Below are positions 40,720 to 49,503 of a stretch of DNA of 64,000 nucleotides, in pieces. The notes beneath the pieces are model-generated. The model searched no databases. It was not told the origin of the DNA and saw nothing but the letters and a program-made list of their open reading frames with translations. Position numbers and translations under genes: made by a program. The stretch comes from Gammaproteobacteria bacterium (GTDB lineage Bacteria > Pseudomonadota > Gammaproteobacteria > Pseudomonadales > Pseudomonadaceae), in contig JAAYFD010000032.1 of NCBI GenBank assembly GCA_012728415.1, positions 59,512 to 123,511 on the forward strand, in the 5' to 3' direction. Positions within the stretch are counted from its first letter, which is position 1; every line of letters starts with the position of its first letter.

Positions 40720-40752
40720 GCATCATCGCCGCCCCCGAGGTGGTGATGATGC
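40720..40752 (+). terminator. inverted repeat between binding-protein and permease genes
   Basis: GCATCATCGCC faces GGTGATGATGC with one G.T position, 20 nt after the binding-protein stop. It may act as an attenuator or mRNA stabiliser. A TATAAT at 40890-40895 offers a second promoter for the permease and ATPase genes. Confidence 0.45.
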
Positions 40753-40939
40753 AAACCAGACCAAACCCGGGAATCGATTAACAGTGCCAGTAGCGCAGCA
40801 AAACGTCACCTGACGCATGTCGCCGCATCGCCCTGAAAACATTCTGCCGCTTCTTGACTGCAACCTACCCCTTTTTACCGCCATGCAGGTATAATCCTGC
40901 GTTTAATTTGATCCCCACTCACCAACAATCCGAGTCTGC

Positions 40940-41830
40940 ATGTCCTGGTTCTCCTTTTTTGGCGCCCTTGAAATAGGCCTGATTTTTAGCCTGGTCGCCC
41001 TCGGTGTCTTCATTTCGTTTCGCCTGCTGCGCTTTCCCGACCTGACCGTGGACGGCAGCTTTCCGCTGGGAGGGGCCATCGGCGCTGTCTGCATTGCCAG
41101 CGGCATGGACCCTTTCCTGGCCACGCTGCTGGCTACACTGGCCGGCGCACTGGCCGGCGTTGTCACCGCACTGCTCAATGTCTACCTGAAAATCATGGAT
41201 CTGCTGGCCAGCATCCTGATGATGATTGCCCTCTACTCGGTCAACCTGCGCATCATGGGCCGGCCCAATATTCCACTAATCATGGAGCCAACCCTCTTCA
41301 CCACACTGCAGCCGGACTGGCTGGCCGACTACATTGGCCGCCCACTGATCATGATTGCCATAGTCATACTGGCCAAACTGGCGCTGGACGCCTATTTTGC
41401 CACTCAGCAGGGTTTGGCCATCCGCGCGACCGGTTCCAACCCGCGCATGGCCCGCGCCCAAGGCGTTAACACCGGAGCCATGATCATCCTCGGCATGGCT
41501 ATTTCCAACGGTCTGGTCGGTCTGGCCGGCGCCCTCTTCGCCCAGACCCAGGGCGGCGCCGACATTTCCATGGGCATCGGTACCATCGTCATTGGCCTGG
41601 CCGCCGTGATTGTCGGTGAAAGCATCCTGCCATCACGCCGGATCTTCATGCTGACACTGGCGGTAATTCTGGGTGCCGTGGTCTACCGTTTCTTTATCGC
41701 CCTGGCGCTTAACAGCGACTTCATCGGGCTGGAAGCCCAGGACCTGAATCTGGTCACCGCGGTACTGGTTACCATCGCCCTGGTGATTCCCCTGTTCAAG
41801 CAGCGCCTGGCGCGCCGGCGGAGTATCTGA
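40940..41830 (+). CDS. ABC transporter permease
   Basis: Membrane permease (296 aa, about eight to nine helices) of the branched-chain-like fold used by TrpX-type importers. FRLLRFPDLTVDGSFPLGGAIGAVC, IRATGSNPRMARAQGVNT and VGESILPSRRIFMLTLAVILGAV are family phrases. It is followed 1 nt later by its ATPase. Confidence 0.9.
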   Translation: MSWFSFFGALEIGLIFSLVALGVFISFRLLRFPDLTVDGSFPLGGAIGAVCIASGMDPFLATLLATLAGALAGVVTALLNVYLKIMDLLASILMMIALYSVNLRIMGRPNIPLIMEPTLFTTLQPDWLADYIGRPLIMIAIVILAKLALDAYFATQQGLAIRATGSNPRMARAQGVNTGAMIILGMAISNGLVGLAGALFAQTQGGADISMGIGTIVIGLAAVIVGESILPSRRIFMLTLAVILGAVVYRFFIALALNSDFIGLEAQDLNLVTAVLVTIALVIPLFKQRLARRRSI

Positions 41831-41831
41831 C

Positions 41832-42626
41832 ATGCTCAAGGCCTGTGACCTGAAAATCACCTTCAACCCCGGTACGCCCATTGAAACCCGCGCCCTGCAG
41901 GGACTGTCGCTGGAGATCCCCACCGGCCAGTTTGTTACCGTGATCGGCACCAATGGCGCCGGCAAGTCCACCTTTCTCAACGCCGTTTCCGGCGACCTGC
42001 CGGTAGACAGCGGCCAAATCCTGATTGACGACTGTGATGTCACCCGATCACCGGTCTGGGGCCGCGCTACCCGTGTTGCCCGTGTATTTCAAGACCCAAT
42101 GGCCGGTACCTGCGAAGATCTGACCATTGAAGAAAACATGGCACTGGCCCAGTGCCGTGGCACCACCCGCGGGCTGGGCTGGGCGGTAAAAAAGAACCAG
42201 CGAGACTATTACCGCGAACAGCTATCACGCCTGGGGCTGGGACTGGAAAACCGCCTGACCGACCGCATCGGTCTGCTTTCCGGCGGTCAGCGTCAGGCGG
42301 TCAGCCTGTTGATGGCAGCCCTGCAGCCTTCACGCATCCTGCTGCTGGACGAACATACTGCCGCCCTTGACCCGCGCACCGCTGACTTTGTACTGGAGCT
42401 GACCCGTCGCATCGTAGCAGAAAAACAACTGACCACCATGATGGTCACCCACAGCATGCGCCAGGCACTGGATGTAGGTGACCGCACCGTCATGCTGCAC
42501 CAGGGCCAGGTTGTACTTGATGTCAGCGGCGAACAGCGCAAAGGTATGCAAATTTCCGATTTGCTGCACATGTTCGAAAAGGTACGTGGCGAAAAAATCA
42601 GTGATGATGCCCTGTTGCTCGGCTGA
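41832..42626 (+). CDS. ABC transporter ATP-binding protein
   Basis: Cytosolic ATPase (264 aa) of the same importer. Walker A GTNGAGKST, ABC signature LLSGGQRQAVSLLMA, Walker B ILLLDEHTAALD and the switch histidine in MMVTHSMRQAL are all intact. It ends the importer operon and is followed by a hairpin terminator. Confidence 0.95.
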   Translation: MLKACDLKITFNPGTPIETRALQGLSLEIPTGQFVTVIGTNGAGKSTFLNAVSGDLPVDSGQILIDDCDVTRSPVWGRATRVARVFQDPMAGTCEDLTIEENMALAQCRGTTRGLGWAVKKNQRDYYREQLSRLGLGLENRLTDRIGLLSGGQRQAVSLLMAALQPSRILLLDEHTAALDPRTADFVLELTRRIVAEKQLTTMMVTHSMRQALDVGDRTVMLHQGQVVLDVSGEQRKGMQISDLLHMFEKVRGEKISDDALLLG

Positions 42627-42651
42627 TCCTCCATACTCTTTTACAGGCATG

Positions 42652-42677
42652 AAAAAGCCCGCCGTCTGGCGGGCCTT
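42652..42677. terminator. terminator after the ABC importer
   Basis: AAGCCCGCC faces GGCGGGCCTT with a one-base bulge and 4-nt loop. It lies between convergent genes. Confidence 0.7.
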
Positions 42678-42700
42678 GCATTTCAGGCCATCAACAACCA

Positions 42701-43180
42701 TCAGGTTCCCAGCCTGACCTGGCAGGACGCGGCCACTTCGTTGATCCGCTGCAGGATTTCCTCATTCAGGCCCTCGGCGGTAAAGCCGAACTTCGGCACC
42801 TGGGAAACCATCGAGCCCACATGGCCATTCAAATAGCGGTCGTACATATTGCAACCAATCGGCTTGCCATCGTCACCAATCTTGTCATTCTGGTGCAGCT
42901 TGAAGAAGGCATCGGAATAACGTACCGCAGAGTCCACATAGCACGCCTTGAACGCCTGGCGCGCTGCTTCAGCGGTCGTGGATTGCTCAACATTCTTGGC
43001 AGCCACGCCGATGACATGGGTACATTCATACACCGGCAGCTCACCCTCGGTTACCTTGATCCAGGCCGCATTGAAGCTTTTCTGATAGGGTTGGGCAACG
43101 TTCGGCATGGCCTGCCCGGCCTGGGCCAAACCACCCAGCGCCAGGCTCAAAATACATGCAGACAACAGCCTTGCTTTCAT
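42701..43180 (-). CDS. secreted hypothetical protein
   Basis: A 159-aa exported protein with signal peptide MKARLLSACILSLALGGLAQA. The mature part has four cysteines (YECTHVIG, FKACYVDSA, PIGCNMYD, AASCQVRL), consistent with two periplasmic disulfides. I recognise no family. It is the last host gene before the island border. Confidence 0.72.
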   Translation of the reverse strand: MKARLLSACILSLALGGLAQAGQAMPNVAQPYQKSFNAAWIKVTEGELPVYECTHVIGVAAKNVEQSTTAEAARQAFKACYVDSAVRYSDAFFKLHQNDKIGDDGKPIGCNMYDRYLNGHVGSMVSQVPKFGFTAEGLNEEILQRINEVAASCQVRLGT

Positions 43181-43634
43181 ACACTCACCTTATAGCAATC
43201 CAAATTTCGCAACCGCCTGCCAGACCGGGCCGGCACGGCCATGATGCATACAACGGAAATCCTACTCCTGTTTCAGCTGTCTGGGTCAGGATGCGTCATT
43301 ATGACACTGGCTTATTGCCAAATAGCACGCCACGCTACATTCAGGCGCTCGGCATGACGACAGACGAGCAGGTGGACGAGCTGTTCATTCAGGGGGTAGA
43401 GATTCAGCTTTAACGGTGTTTTGCAAAACATTTGGCACAGGTAGAAGGTTTGATCTGTGCCAAATATCGCACAAATCAGCGCCAAATATCGTGCAACACT
43501 ACTGAGGTCGGAGCGAGGAATGGCCAGGAGAGAGTGAAATGTGGTCCGGAACGGCCAGTTTGAGAGGTTGGCGAAGTCCGCAGGCTTCCGCAGCAACTCC
43601 CAACAACACGCGGGAACCGGCGCGATCAGGCACG
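43181..43634. other. gene-free region at the left island border
   Basis: I see no convincing gene. ATTTGGCACAG (43430) and CTGTGCCAAAT (43455) form an 11-bp inverted repeat, and GCCAAATATCG occurs twice just after it. The track ORFs here (43156-43413 and 43312-43596) have no ribosome binding site or recognisable sequence. Confidence 0.4.
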
Positions 43635-43665
43635 AAAAAGCCCCAACTGATAACAGTTGGGGCTT
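43635..43665 (-). terminator. rho-independent terminator at the left island border
   Basis: AAGCCCCAACTG pairs perfectly with CAGTTGGGGCTT across ATAA. The T run is on the minus strand (GGGGCTTTTTCG). It directly follows a tmRNA-like CCACCA end on that strand, so it is plausibly the original ssrA terminator. Confidence 0.85.
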
Positions 43666-43670
43666 AAGTA

Positions 43671-43684
43671 TTGGTGGGCCGGGG
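43671..43684 (-). other. candidate left attachment site (ssrA-like 3' end)
   Basis: On the minus strand it reads CCCCGGCCCACCAA, one base short of the CCCCGGCTCCACCAA seen at 58969, in the same orientation. It lies 5 nt from the terminator above. The two would delimit a 15.3-kb island. The match is short and degraded, so this is a candidate only. Confidence 0.5.
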
Positions 43685-43747
43685 TCACCTATACATAGAC
43701 TGTAACTACATGAATAAAAAGCATTTTATAAAAATAATATGTTTCAG

Positions 43748-43772
43748 GGATACACACAGGGATACAAAAGGT
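43748..43772. repeat. paired GGGATACA motifs inside the left island end
   Basis: GGGATACACA and GGGATACAAAA lie side by side. Related AGGATACACGG and, inverted, GGGGATACAAGC occur at 58818-58857 in front of the integrase remnant. They could be arm-type integrase binding sites. Confidence 0.4.
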
Positions 43773-44336
43773 CTGCTACTGGCTACCCTTTAATGCAAAT
43801 CCAGTCTGCTGAATGCTGGCTCCCTGATGAAAATCTGAACCGGCGTCGGAAAGTATCTATCAGGCATGCATTTTTTGTACTTAGCAAAAGCTCACTCGAA
43901 AGCAACCATTGATCCTGGCTTCTATTGTTCACAGCGACCAGTGCGAATAAAAGGATGCCTCCTTTGGGGAGCGCTTTGATGCATTTGCAGCTCGTACCCC
44001 AATGTGAGCGCGGACGATCATGCTGGCCTAGATAACCATGCCCGCCCGCGTATCAGCAAACAGGTTTTCCATGGAAACCTGTCTGGATACCAACGCTTGG
44101 ATACCTCTCTTTAGCCTGTAACCTTGACTGTAACCACAGAGCTAACCTGTTCCTGAAAAATCAGGTTTCCGTGTTAACCCTTCTGTTAACCACTACTGTT
44201 TCGGCACTAAAACCTGCGTACCAGCCTGCCTACCGCCCCACTGCGTACCTCCAAGTATCTGAACCGAATCCGGAATGAACTAAGCGGCTTTAGTATGCTA
44301 AAGTCCATTTTTGTCGACGCACCTAGGAGCAGTAGC
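43773..44336. other. non-coding region upstream of hsdM
   Basis: No gene seen. It contains a near-perfect palindrome ACAGGTTTTCCATGGAAACC (from 44060), a CCTGA/TCAGG hairpin near 44153, repeated CTGTAACC and GTTAAC motifs, and AGGAG just before the hsdM start. These look regulatory. Confidence 0.45.
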
Positions 44337-46313
44337 TTGAATACGGAAAACCATTCCCAAACCGCCGCCTTTCTCTGGTCCATCGCAGACCTCCTGCGCG
44401 GTGACTTCAAGCAGTCGCAATACGGTCGCATCATCCTTCCCTTTACGTTGCTGCGGCGCATGGAGTGTGTGCTGGAGCCGACCAAGGCCCAGGTACTTGC
44501 TGCAGCGCAGGAACACCAGAACAAACCGGATCAGGTACGCGAGCATCTCCTGTTGCGTGCCGCCGGCCAGCAATTCTTCAACGCATCTCCCCTGAGCCTG
44601 GCGACCCTGTCCGATACCCAGACGCGGGACGACCTGATGAGCTACGTGCAGTCCTTCAGCAAGGACGCCCGGGAAATCTTCGAGCACTTCGAGTTCGACA
44701 ACTTCGTTCAGCAACTGGTCAACGCCGATCTGCTGTATCAGGTGGTGCAACGCTTCGCCGCCACAGATCTGAGTCCGGCGCGCATCAGCAACTTTGCCAT
44801 GGGGCTGATCTTTGAGGAGCTTATCCGCCGCTTTGCAGAAAGCTCCAACGAAACCGCCGGGGAACACTTCACCCCGCGTGATATCGTGCACCTGACCACC
44901 TCGCTGGTGATCACCGGCCAGGACGACAAGCTCAAGCCCAACAGCATCGTCACCATATATGATCCGACAGCGGGCACGGGCGGGTTTCTATCCGAGGGCG
45001 ACGAGTACATCCAGTCCATCAGCGACAAGGTTACTGTCTCGTTGCACGGCCAGGAGCTCAATCCCGAGTCCTACGCCATCTGCAAGGCAGACATGCTGAT
45101 CAAGAACCAGCAAGTATCCAACATCAAGCTCGGCAATACCCTGGCCGACGACCAGCTGGCCGACAACCGCTTCGACTTCATGCTCAGTAACCCACCGTTC
45201 GGCGTTGAGTGGAAGAAGGTGCAGAAGCAGATCACCGATGAGCACAAGGAGAAAGGCTACAACGGTCGCTTCGGCCCCGGCCTGCCGCGCGTGTCGGATG
45301 GCTCCCTGCTGTTCCTGCTGCACCTGGTCAGCAAGATGCGTGACCCGCGTGAAGGCGGTTCGCGCATCGGTATCATCCTCAACGGCTCGCCGCTGTTTAC
45401 CGGCGGAGCAGGATCAGGCGAGTCCGAGATCCGTCGCTATCTGCTGCAGAACGACCTGGTCGAAGCCATAGTCGCGCTACCCACCGACATGTTCTACAAC
45501 ACCGGCATCGCCACCTATGTCTGGGTTCTGAGCAACCACAAGGCCGCCGAGCGCAAGGGTAAGGTGCAGCTGATTGACGGCAGCCAGCACTTCGCCAAGA
45601 TGCGCAAATCCCTGGGCAGTAAGCGCCAGTACATTACCGATCAGCAGATCGACGAGCTGGTGCGCCTGTATGGCCGCTTTGAAGAAACCGCGCAGAGCAA
45701 GATCTTCCCTGTCGAAGCCTTCGGCTACCGCCGCATCACCGTCGAGCGCCCGCTGCGCCTGAACTTCCAGACCAGCCCCGAGCGCATCGAGAAGGTGCTG
45801 GCGGAAAGGGCTATCCAGAAAATGACAGCTCCGGCACAGCAGCGCCTGATCGACACCCTGCGCAGCATGGACGCCAGCACCGTGTACCGCAATCGCGAGC
45901 AATTCAGCAAGCTGCTGAAAAAGTCTCTGGGCGACCATGACATCTTCCCCAGCACACCGGAACTCAGGGCCCTGCTCAACGCCCTCAGCGAGCGCGACCC
46001 CGAGGCGGATATCTGCATGACCAAGGGCAAACCGGAAGCCGACAGCGGCCTGCGTGATTACGAGAACGTCCCCTTGGGTGAGTCGGTATACGACTACTTC
46101 GAGCGCGAGGTAAAACCCCATGTACCCGACGCCTGGATCGATGAAAGCAAGACAGATGCGCTGGATGGAGAGGTCGGCATCGTTGGGTTCGAGATTCCCT
46201 TCAACCGCCACTTCTATGTGTTCCAGCCGCCACGCCCGCTGGAGGAAATCGACCGTGACCTGAAAGCCTGTACCGACCGCATCAAGCAGATGATCGAGGG
46301 GCTGTCGGCATGA
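44337..46313 (+). CDS. hsdM: type I restriction-modification methyltransferase HsdM
   Basis: N6-adenine methyltransferase subunit of a type I restriction-modification enzyme, ~658 aa. I choose TTG 44337 because AGGAG stands 7 nt before it; the track's ATG 44295 has none. N-terminal helical domain [28 protein letters not shown] motif [12 protein letters not shown] near 208 and catalytic NPPF in [12 protein letters not shown] near 285 are intact. HsdS should follow directly, but here a GIY-YIG gene and repeats intervene. Confidence 0.95.
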   Translation: MNTENHSQTAAFLWSIADLLRGDFKQSQYGRIILPFTLLRRMECVLEPTKAQVLAAAQEHQNKPDQVREHLLLRAAGQQFFNASPLSLATLSDTQTRDDLMSYVQSFSKDAREIFEHFEFDNFVQQLVNADLLYQVVQRFAATDLSPARISNFAMGLIFEELIRRFAESSNETAGEHFTPRDIVHLTTSLVITGQDDKLKPNSIVTIYDPTAGTGGFLSEGDEYIQSISDKVTVSLHGQELNPESYAICKADMLIKNQQVSNIKLGNTLADDQLADNRFDFMLSNPPFGVEWKKVQKQITDEHKEKGYNGRFGPGLPRVSDGSLLFLLHLVSKMRDPREGGSRIGIILNGSPLFTGGAGSGESEIRRYLLQNDLVEAIVALPTDMFYNTGIATYVWVLSNHKAAERKGKVQLIDGSQHFAKMRKSLGSKRQYITDQQIDELVRLYGRFEETAQSKIFPVEAFGYRRITVERPLRLNFQTSPERIEKVLAERAIQKMTAPAQQRLIDTLRSMDASTVYRNREQFSKLLKKSLGDHDIFPSTPELRALLNALSERDPEADICMTKGKPEADSGLRDYENVPLGESVYDYFEREVKPHVPDAWIDESKTDALDGEVGIVGFEIPFNRHFYVFQPPRPLEEIDRDLKACTDRIKQMIEGLSA

Positions 46314-46568
46314 GGGAAGGTTGTCAGTCCACAAATTCCGGGTACAATCCGGTCAACAATACCCGCCAAGGCTATGTTCTCTGGAGCACCCTCAAACCGG
46401 CAGGTTACTCAATACACCCGCCATGCCTCTCCTGGAAGCACACTCTGGCGGGTTTTTTATGCCTGAAATTTAACGCAGTAGGCGCTTGCGAAAACGTGAC
46501 ACCAGCGGTGGCACAAAGCTCTCCGGTACACAGCGTCATCCCTGCTGCTGACACTATCCTCCCGAGAG

Positions 46569-46646
46569 CCCAAACCGTCATCCTCATTGCCCAAACCGTC
46601 ATCCTCATTGCTCAAACTGTCATCCTCATTGCCCAAACTGTCATCC
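46569..46646. repeat. 21-nt tandem repeat, about 3.7 copies
   Basis: CCCAAACCGTCATCCTCATTG-like units (21 nt) start at 46569, 46590, 46611 and, partly, 46632. They run straight into a palindromic repeat. They lie in the 376-bp gap 46314-46689 between hsdM and the GIY-YIG gene, which has no other credible content. Confidence 0.85.
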
Positions 46647-46666
46647 CCGCGAAGGCGGGGATCCAC
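46640..46666. repeat. palindromic dispersed repeat (left copy)
   Basis: GTCATCCCCGCGAAGGCGGG followed by GATCCAC: a core CCCCGC/GCGGGG stem. This is the widespread proteobacterial repeat whose chance translations read VIPAKAGIH or WIPAFAGMT. It sits just upstream of the GIY-YIG gene. Confidence 0.8.
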
Positions 46667-46689
46667 ACCGGCAAGCAAAGGAGTGCTGC

Positions 46690-47151
46690 ATGAAACAACC
46701 CGCCGTCTACCTGTTGTGCAGTAAACCCAATGGCACACTCTACATCGGTGTCACATCCAATCTTGTACAGCGGATATGGCAACATCGTGAAGGTGTAGTC
46801 GAGGGATTCACTCGTCGATACGGCCTAAAGACACTGGTCTGGTATGAGCAGCACGAAACCATGCAGAGTGCCATCAGCCGCGAAAAAGCATTGAAGAAAT
46901 GGAATCGCTCCTGGAAGCTGCGTCTGGTGGCAGAGCGCAATCCACAATGGCTCGACCTGTGGCCAGAAATCACCGGCCAAGAGTCCGGGTTTTCAGGTAC
47001 GCCGTCATTTCGGGAAGCCTCAGGCGCACCGCTATCCCGGAACGATTCAGGTGGCTCGTCATTCCCGAGTGCTTTTATCGGGAATCCACGCTCACCCTTG
47101 GATTCCCGCCTTCGCGGGAATGACGGCATTATTGAGGTAGACGAGCAATGA
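46690..47151 (+). CDS. single-domain GIY-YIG endonuclease-like protein
   Basis: A 153-aa protein whose first ~95 residues form a GIY-YIG nuclease domain of the small stand-alone (UPF0213/YhbQ-like) group: VYLLCSKPNGTLYIGVTSNL, RIWQHREG, and AISREKALKKWNRSWK. The last ~55 residues are read-through of palindromic repeats (RLRGNDGIIEVDEQ), not a domain. Its stop overlaps the hsdS ATG (ATGA), so it is coupled to hsdS. It sits in the middle of what should be a continuous hsdMS operon. Confidence 0.85.
   Translation: MKQPAVYLLCSKPNGTLYIGVTSNLVQRIWQHREGVVEGFTRRYGLKTLVWYEQHETMQSAISREKALKKWNRSWKLRLVAERNPQWLDLWPEITGQESGFSGTPSFREASGAPLSRNDSGGSSFPSAFIGNPRSPLDSRLRGNDGIIEVDEQ
47057..47124. repeat. palindromic dispersed repeats (right copies)
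   Basis: Two adjacent copies: one with CGTCATTCCCG facing CGGGAATCCACG (47057-47090), and an inverted GGATTCCCGCCTTCGCGGGA copy at 47100-47124. Together with the left copy they bracket the GIY-YIG domain, giving a ~485-bp cassette. Confidence 0.78.
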
Positions 47152-48461
47152 GCGGGTTTAAGCCGTACCCGGCGTATAAGGATTCCGGGGTGGAGTGGTT
47201 GGGGGAGGTGCCTGATCACTGGGTCATGGGCTCTCTGAAAAACATGGCGCTAATACGCAATGGTAAAGACTATAAGGAAGTTGAAAGCTCAGATGGAGAA
47301 TACCCCGTAATTGGTTCTGGAGGGCAGTTCACGACTGCCACCCACTACCTTTATGAGGGCGAGTCTGTTTTGCTTGGTCGTAAGGGGACCATTGATAAAC
47401 CACTATATATCAATGGCAGGTTCTGGACGGTGGATACCATGTTTTACACTGAGATCTCCAGAGAGACCTGCGCAAAGTTTTTTTATTATTGTTCTCTCAC
47501 CATTCCATTCGATTACTACTCGACCAGCACGGCGCTGCCGAGCATGACGCAGGCTGATCTGCTAAACCATCCAACTGCAATCCCGAGCAAGCTAGAGCAA
47601 ACCCAAATCGCCCGTTTCCTCGACCACGAAACCGCCCGCATCGATGCGCTGATCGAAGAGCAGCGGCGCCTGATAGAACTGCTCAAGGAAAAGCGCCAGG
47701 CCGTCATCTCCCACGCCGTCACCAAAGGCCTCGACCCGACGGTGCCGATGAAAGACTCCGGCGTGGAGTGGCTGGGCGAGGTGCCGGCGCATTGGGAGGT
47801 TGGTGGTCTGACACGGTTTATTGGACCTGTTGTTGATTATCGCGGCAGAACCCCCAAAAAGGTTGATGAAGGTGTTTTCTTAGTCACGGCGAGAAATATT
47901 CGAAATGGTCGAATCGACTACGAGGCATCCCAAGAGTACGTTGATCCTGCATCTGCTGAATCGTTATTGGCAAGAGGAAGGCCGGAGGTAGGGGATTTGC
48001 TATTTACTATGGAGGCGCCTCTCGGACAGGTTGCTTTGATTGATCGAACCGACATAGCGCTTGCTCAGCGAATTGTTAAGTTCCGAGGTGAGCCGCATGT
48101 GATGAAGAACCACTACCTGATGTATTGGTTGATGAGCACTGCGTGTCAGGCTCGATTGGAAACTCTAGCGACAGGCTCCACGGCTCTTGGTATCAAAGCA
48201 AGCAAATTAGGAATGATCGAGTGCCTTGCACCGCCTCTAAAGGAGCAAGATGAGATTGTTTCGTATATCACGCAAGAAACCTCCAAGATCAATACGCTTG
48301 TTTCTGAAGCGGAGCATGTAATCCTATTACTGCAAGAACGCCGCTCCGCCCTAATCTCCGCCGCCGTCACCGGCAAAATCGATGTCCGCAACTGGCAGCC
48401 ACCTGCCGCGCAATATCCAGTGGGTGATGCCCACAACCGCACTGAGCCGGAGGCCGTATGA
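47148..48461 (+). CDS. hsdS: type I restriction specificity subunit HsdS
   Basis: DNA sequence-recognition subunit, 437 aa, with two target-recognition domains and two conserved helical spacers. Each half opens with KDSGVEWLGEVPxHW (residues ~9 and ~202) and ends with a helical repeat: TQIARFLDHETARIDALIEE and DEIVSYITQETSKINTLVSE. The TRDs are of different composition and AT-richer than the spacers, a usual sign of TRD exchange. It overlaps the genes on both sides by 4 nt. Confidence 0.93.
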   Translation: MSGFKPYPAYKDSGVEWLGEVPDHWVMGSLKNMALIRNGKDYKEVESSDGEYPVIGSGGQFTTATHYLYEGESVLLGRKGTIDKPLYINGRFWTVDTMFYTEISRETCAKFFYYCSLTIPFDYYSTSTALPSMTQADLLNHPTAIPSKLEQTQIARFLDHETARIDALIEEQRRLIELLKEKRQAVISHAVTKGLDPTVPMKDSGVEWLGEVPAHWEVGGLTRFIGPVVDYRGRTPKKVDEGVFLVTARNIRNGRIDYEASQEYVDPASAESLLARGRPEVGDLLFTMEAPLGQVALIDRTDIALAQRIVKFRGEPHVMKNHYLMYWLMSTACQARLETLATGSTALGIKASKLGMIECLAPPLKEQDEIVSYITQETSKINTLVSEAEHVILLLQERRSALISAAVTGKIDVRNWQPPAAQYPVGDAHNRTEPEAV

Positions 48462-49399
48462 GCGCTCCAGGTCGCAGCATTCGTCTGTTTCTGGTGGACG
48501 GCACACCTAATGGCCTGATCACCGCGGAGATCATGAACTGGACTGGGCATGCCCTGACGAGCCCACGAAGCAAGCTGACCGAGCTGGTACAGCGACCGGA
48601 ATGCGGGCGTACCGGGATCTACTTTCTGGTTGGGCCCGATCCGGAAAACGCCATGCGTCCGCTGGTGTATATCGGCGAGTCGGACGATGTAGCCAAGCGG
48701 CTGCGGCAACATAACCGACCCGAGGATCAGGGTGGCAAGGATTTCTGGGAAAAGGTCTGCCTGATCACCAGCAAGGACCAGAACCTGACCAAGGCCCACG
48801 TCAAATATCTGGAAAGCCAGTTGATCAACCTGGCCAAGGGATCGGGCCGTTGCGGACTGGTCAATGGCACGGCCCATGACTACTCGATGCTGCCGGAGTC
48901 AGATCAGGCCGACATGGCATTCTTTATTGAGCAGGTCCGCACCATACTGCCGGTGTTGGGATTCGACTTTCTGCGCGATAGGCAAACGCTCAGTACGCAG
49001 TTGCACTCTGCCTCTGCCGCTGGCCAGAGCGGTGTGACATTCGAAATGGAGCTCGCCAAGTACGGGATTCGTGCTCTGGCCAGGGAAGTGGATGGCGAGT
49101 TTGTTGTGCTTGCCGGTAGCCAGGCCCGTGAAGCCTGGGTGGGCGGCACCAACTACGCCAGCTATCGCCCCCTGTATGAACAGCTGACGGCTGATGGCGT
49201 GTTGGTGAAAGATGCAACGGGCAAGGTCAGTTTTGCACAGGATCAGGCCTTTTCCAGCCCCAGCGCAGCGGCTGCTGTGATTTCCGGTCGCGCTGCCAAT
49301 GGCCGAATTGTCTGGCGGGAGCAGTGCAGCGGCAAGTCTTATGGGGATTGGCAGAGTGCGATACTGGAGGCGCAGACTCCTGAGCTGGTGGAGGAGTAG
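48458..49399 (+). CDS. GIY-YIG nuclease family protein with DUF4357 domain
   Basis: 313 aa. A GIY-YIG-like domain at residues ~45-130 (GIYFLVGPDPENAMRPLVYIGESDDVAKRLRQHN region) is followed by a C-terminal DUF4357-type domain with VLAGSQAREAWVGGTNYASYRPLYEQL and the end region RAANGRIVWREQCSGKSYGDW. Proteins of this kind are frequent passengers of type I restriction loci; whether they act on DNA is unknown. It overlaps hsdS by ATGA, so it is in the same operon. Confidence 0.85.
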   Translation: MSAPGRSIRLFLVDGTPNGLITAEIMNWTGHALTSPRSKLTELVQRPECGRTGIYFLVGPDPENAMRPLVYIGESDDVAKRLRQHNRPEDQGGKDFWEKVCLITSKDQNLTKAHVKYLESQLINLAKGSGRCGLVNGTAHDYSMLPESDQADMAFFIEQVRTILPVLGFDFLRDRQTLSTQLHSASAAGQSGVTFEMELAKYGIRALAREVDGEFVVLAGSQAREAWVGGTNYASYRPLYEQLTADGVLVKDATGKVSFAQDQAFSSPSAAAAVISGRAANGRIVWREQCSGKSYGDWQSAILEAQTPELVEE

Positions 49400-49401
49400 T
49401 T

Positions 49402-49503
49402 ATGCCGAATGGCAATGAAGCCCGACTCCAGCAAGCGATAACCGATGCCATGGATGCTTTCAGGTTGGCGGGCGAGTTCAGTACACAGGAGGTGTGCAAT
49501 TGA
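49402..49503 (+). CDS. 33-aa micro-ORF coupled to fic
   Basis: ATG 49402 has GGAGGAG 8 nt upstream, and the frame reads MPNGNEARLQQAITDAMDAF... to a TGA at 49501-49503. The stop overlaps the TTG start of fic (TTGA). It is too short for the track. The design suggests translational coupling; the peptide itself resembles nothing I know. Confidence 0.5.
   Translation: MPNGNEARLQQAITDAMDAFRLAGEFSTQEVCN

Noticed and set aside
43156-43596. ORFs of 85 and 94 aa at the island border
   Set aside because: No ribosome binding sites, unlikely composition, overlap with signal peptide antisense and inverted repeats.
46569-46646. Possible CRISPR array (21-nt repeats)
   Set aside because: Units are directly abutting with no spacers and no cas genes are near; it is a plain tandem repeat.
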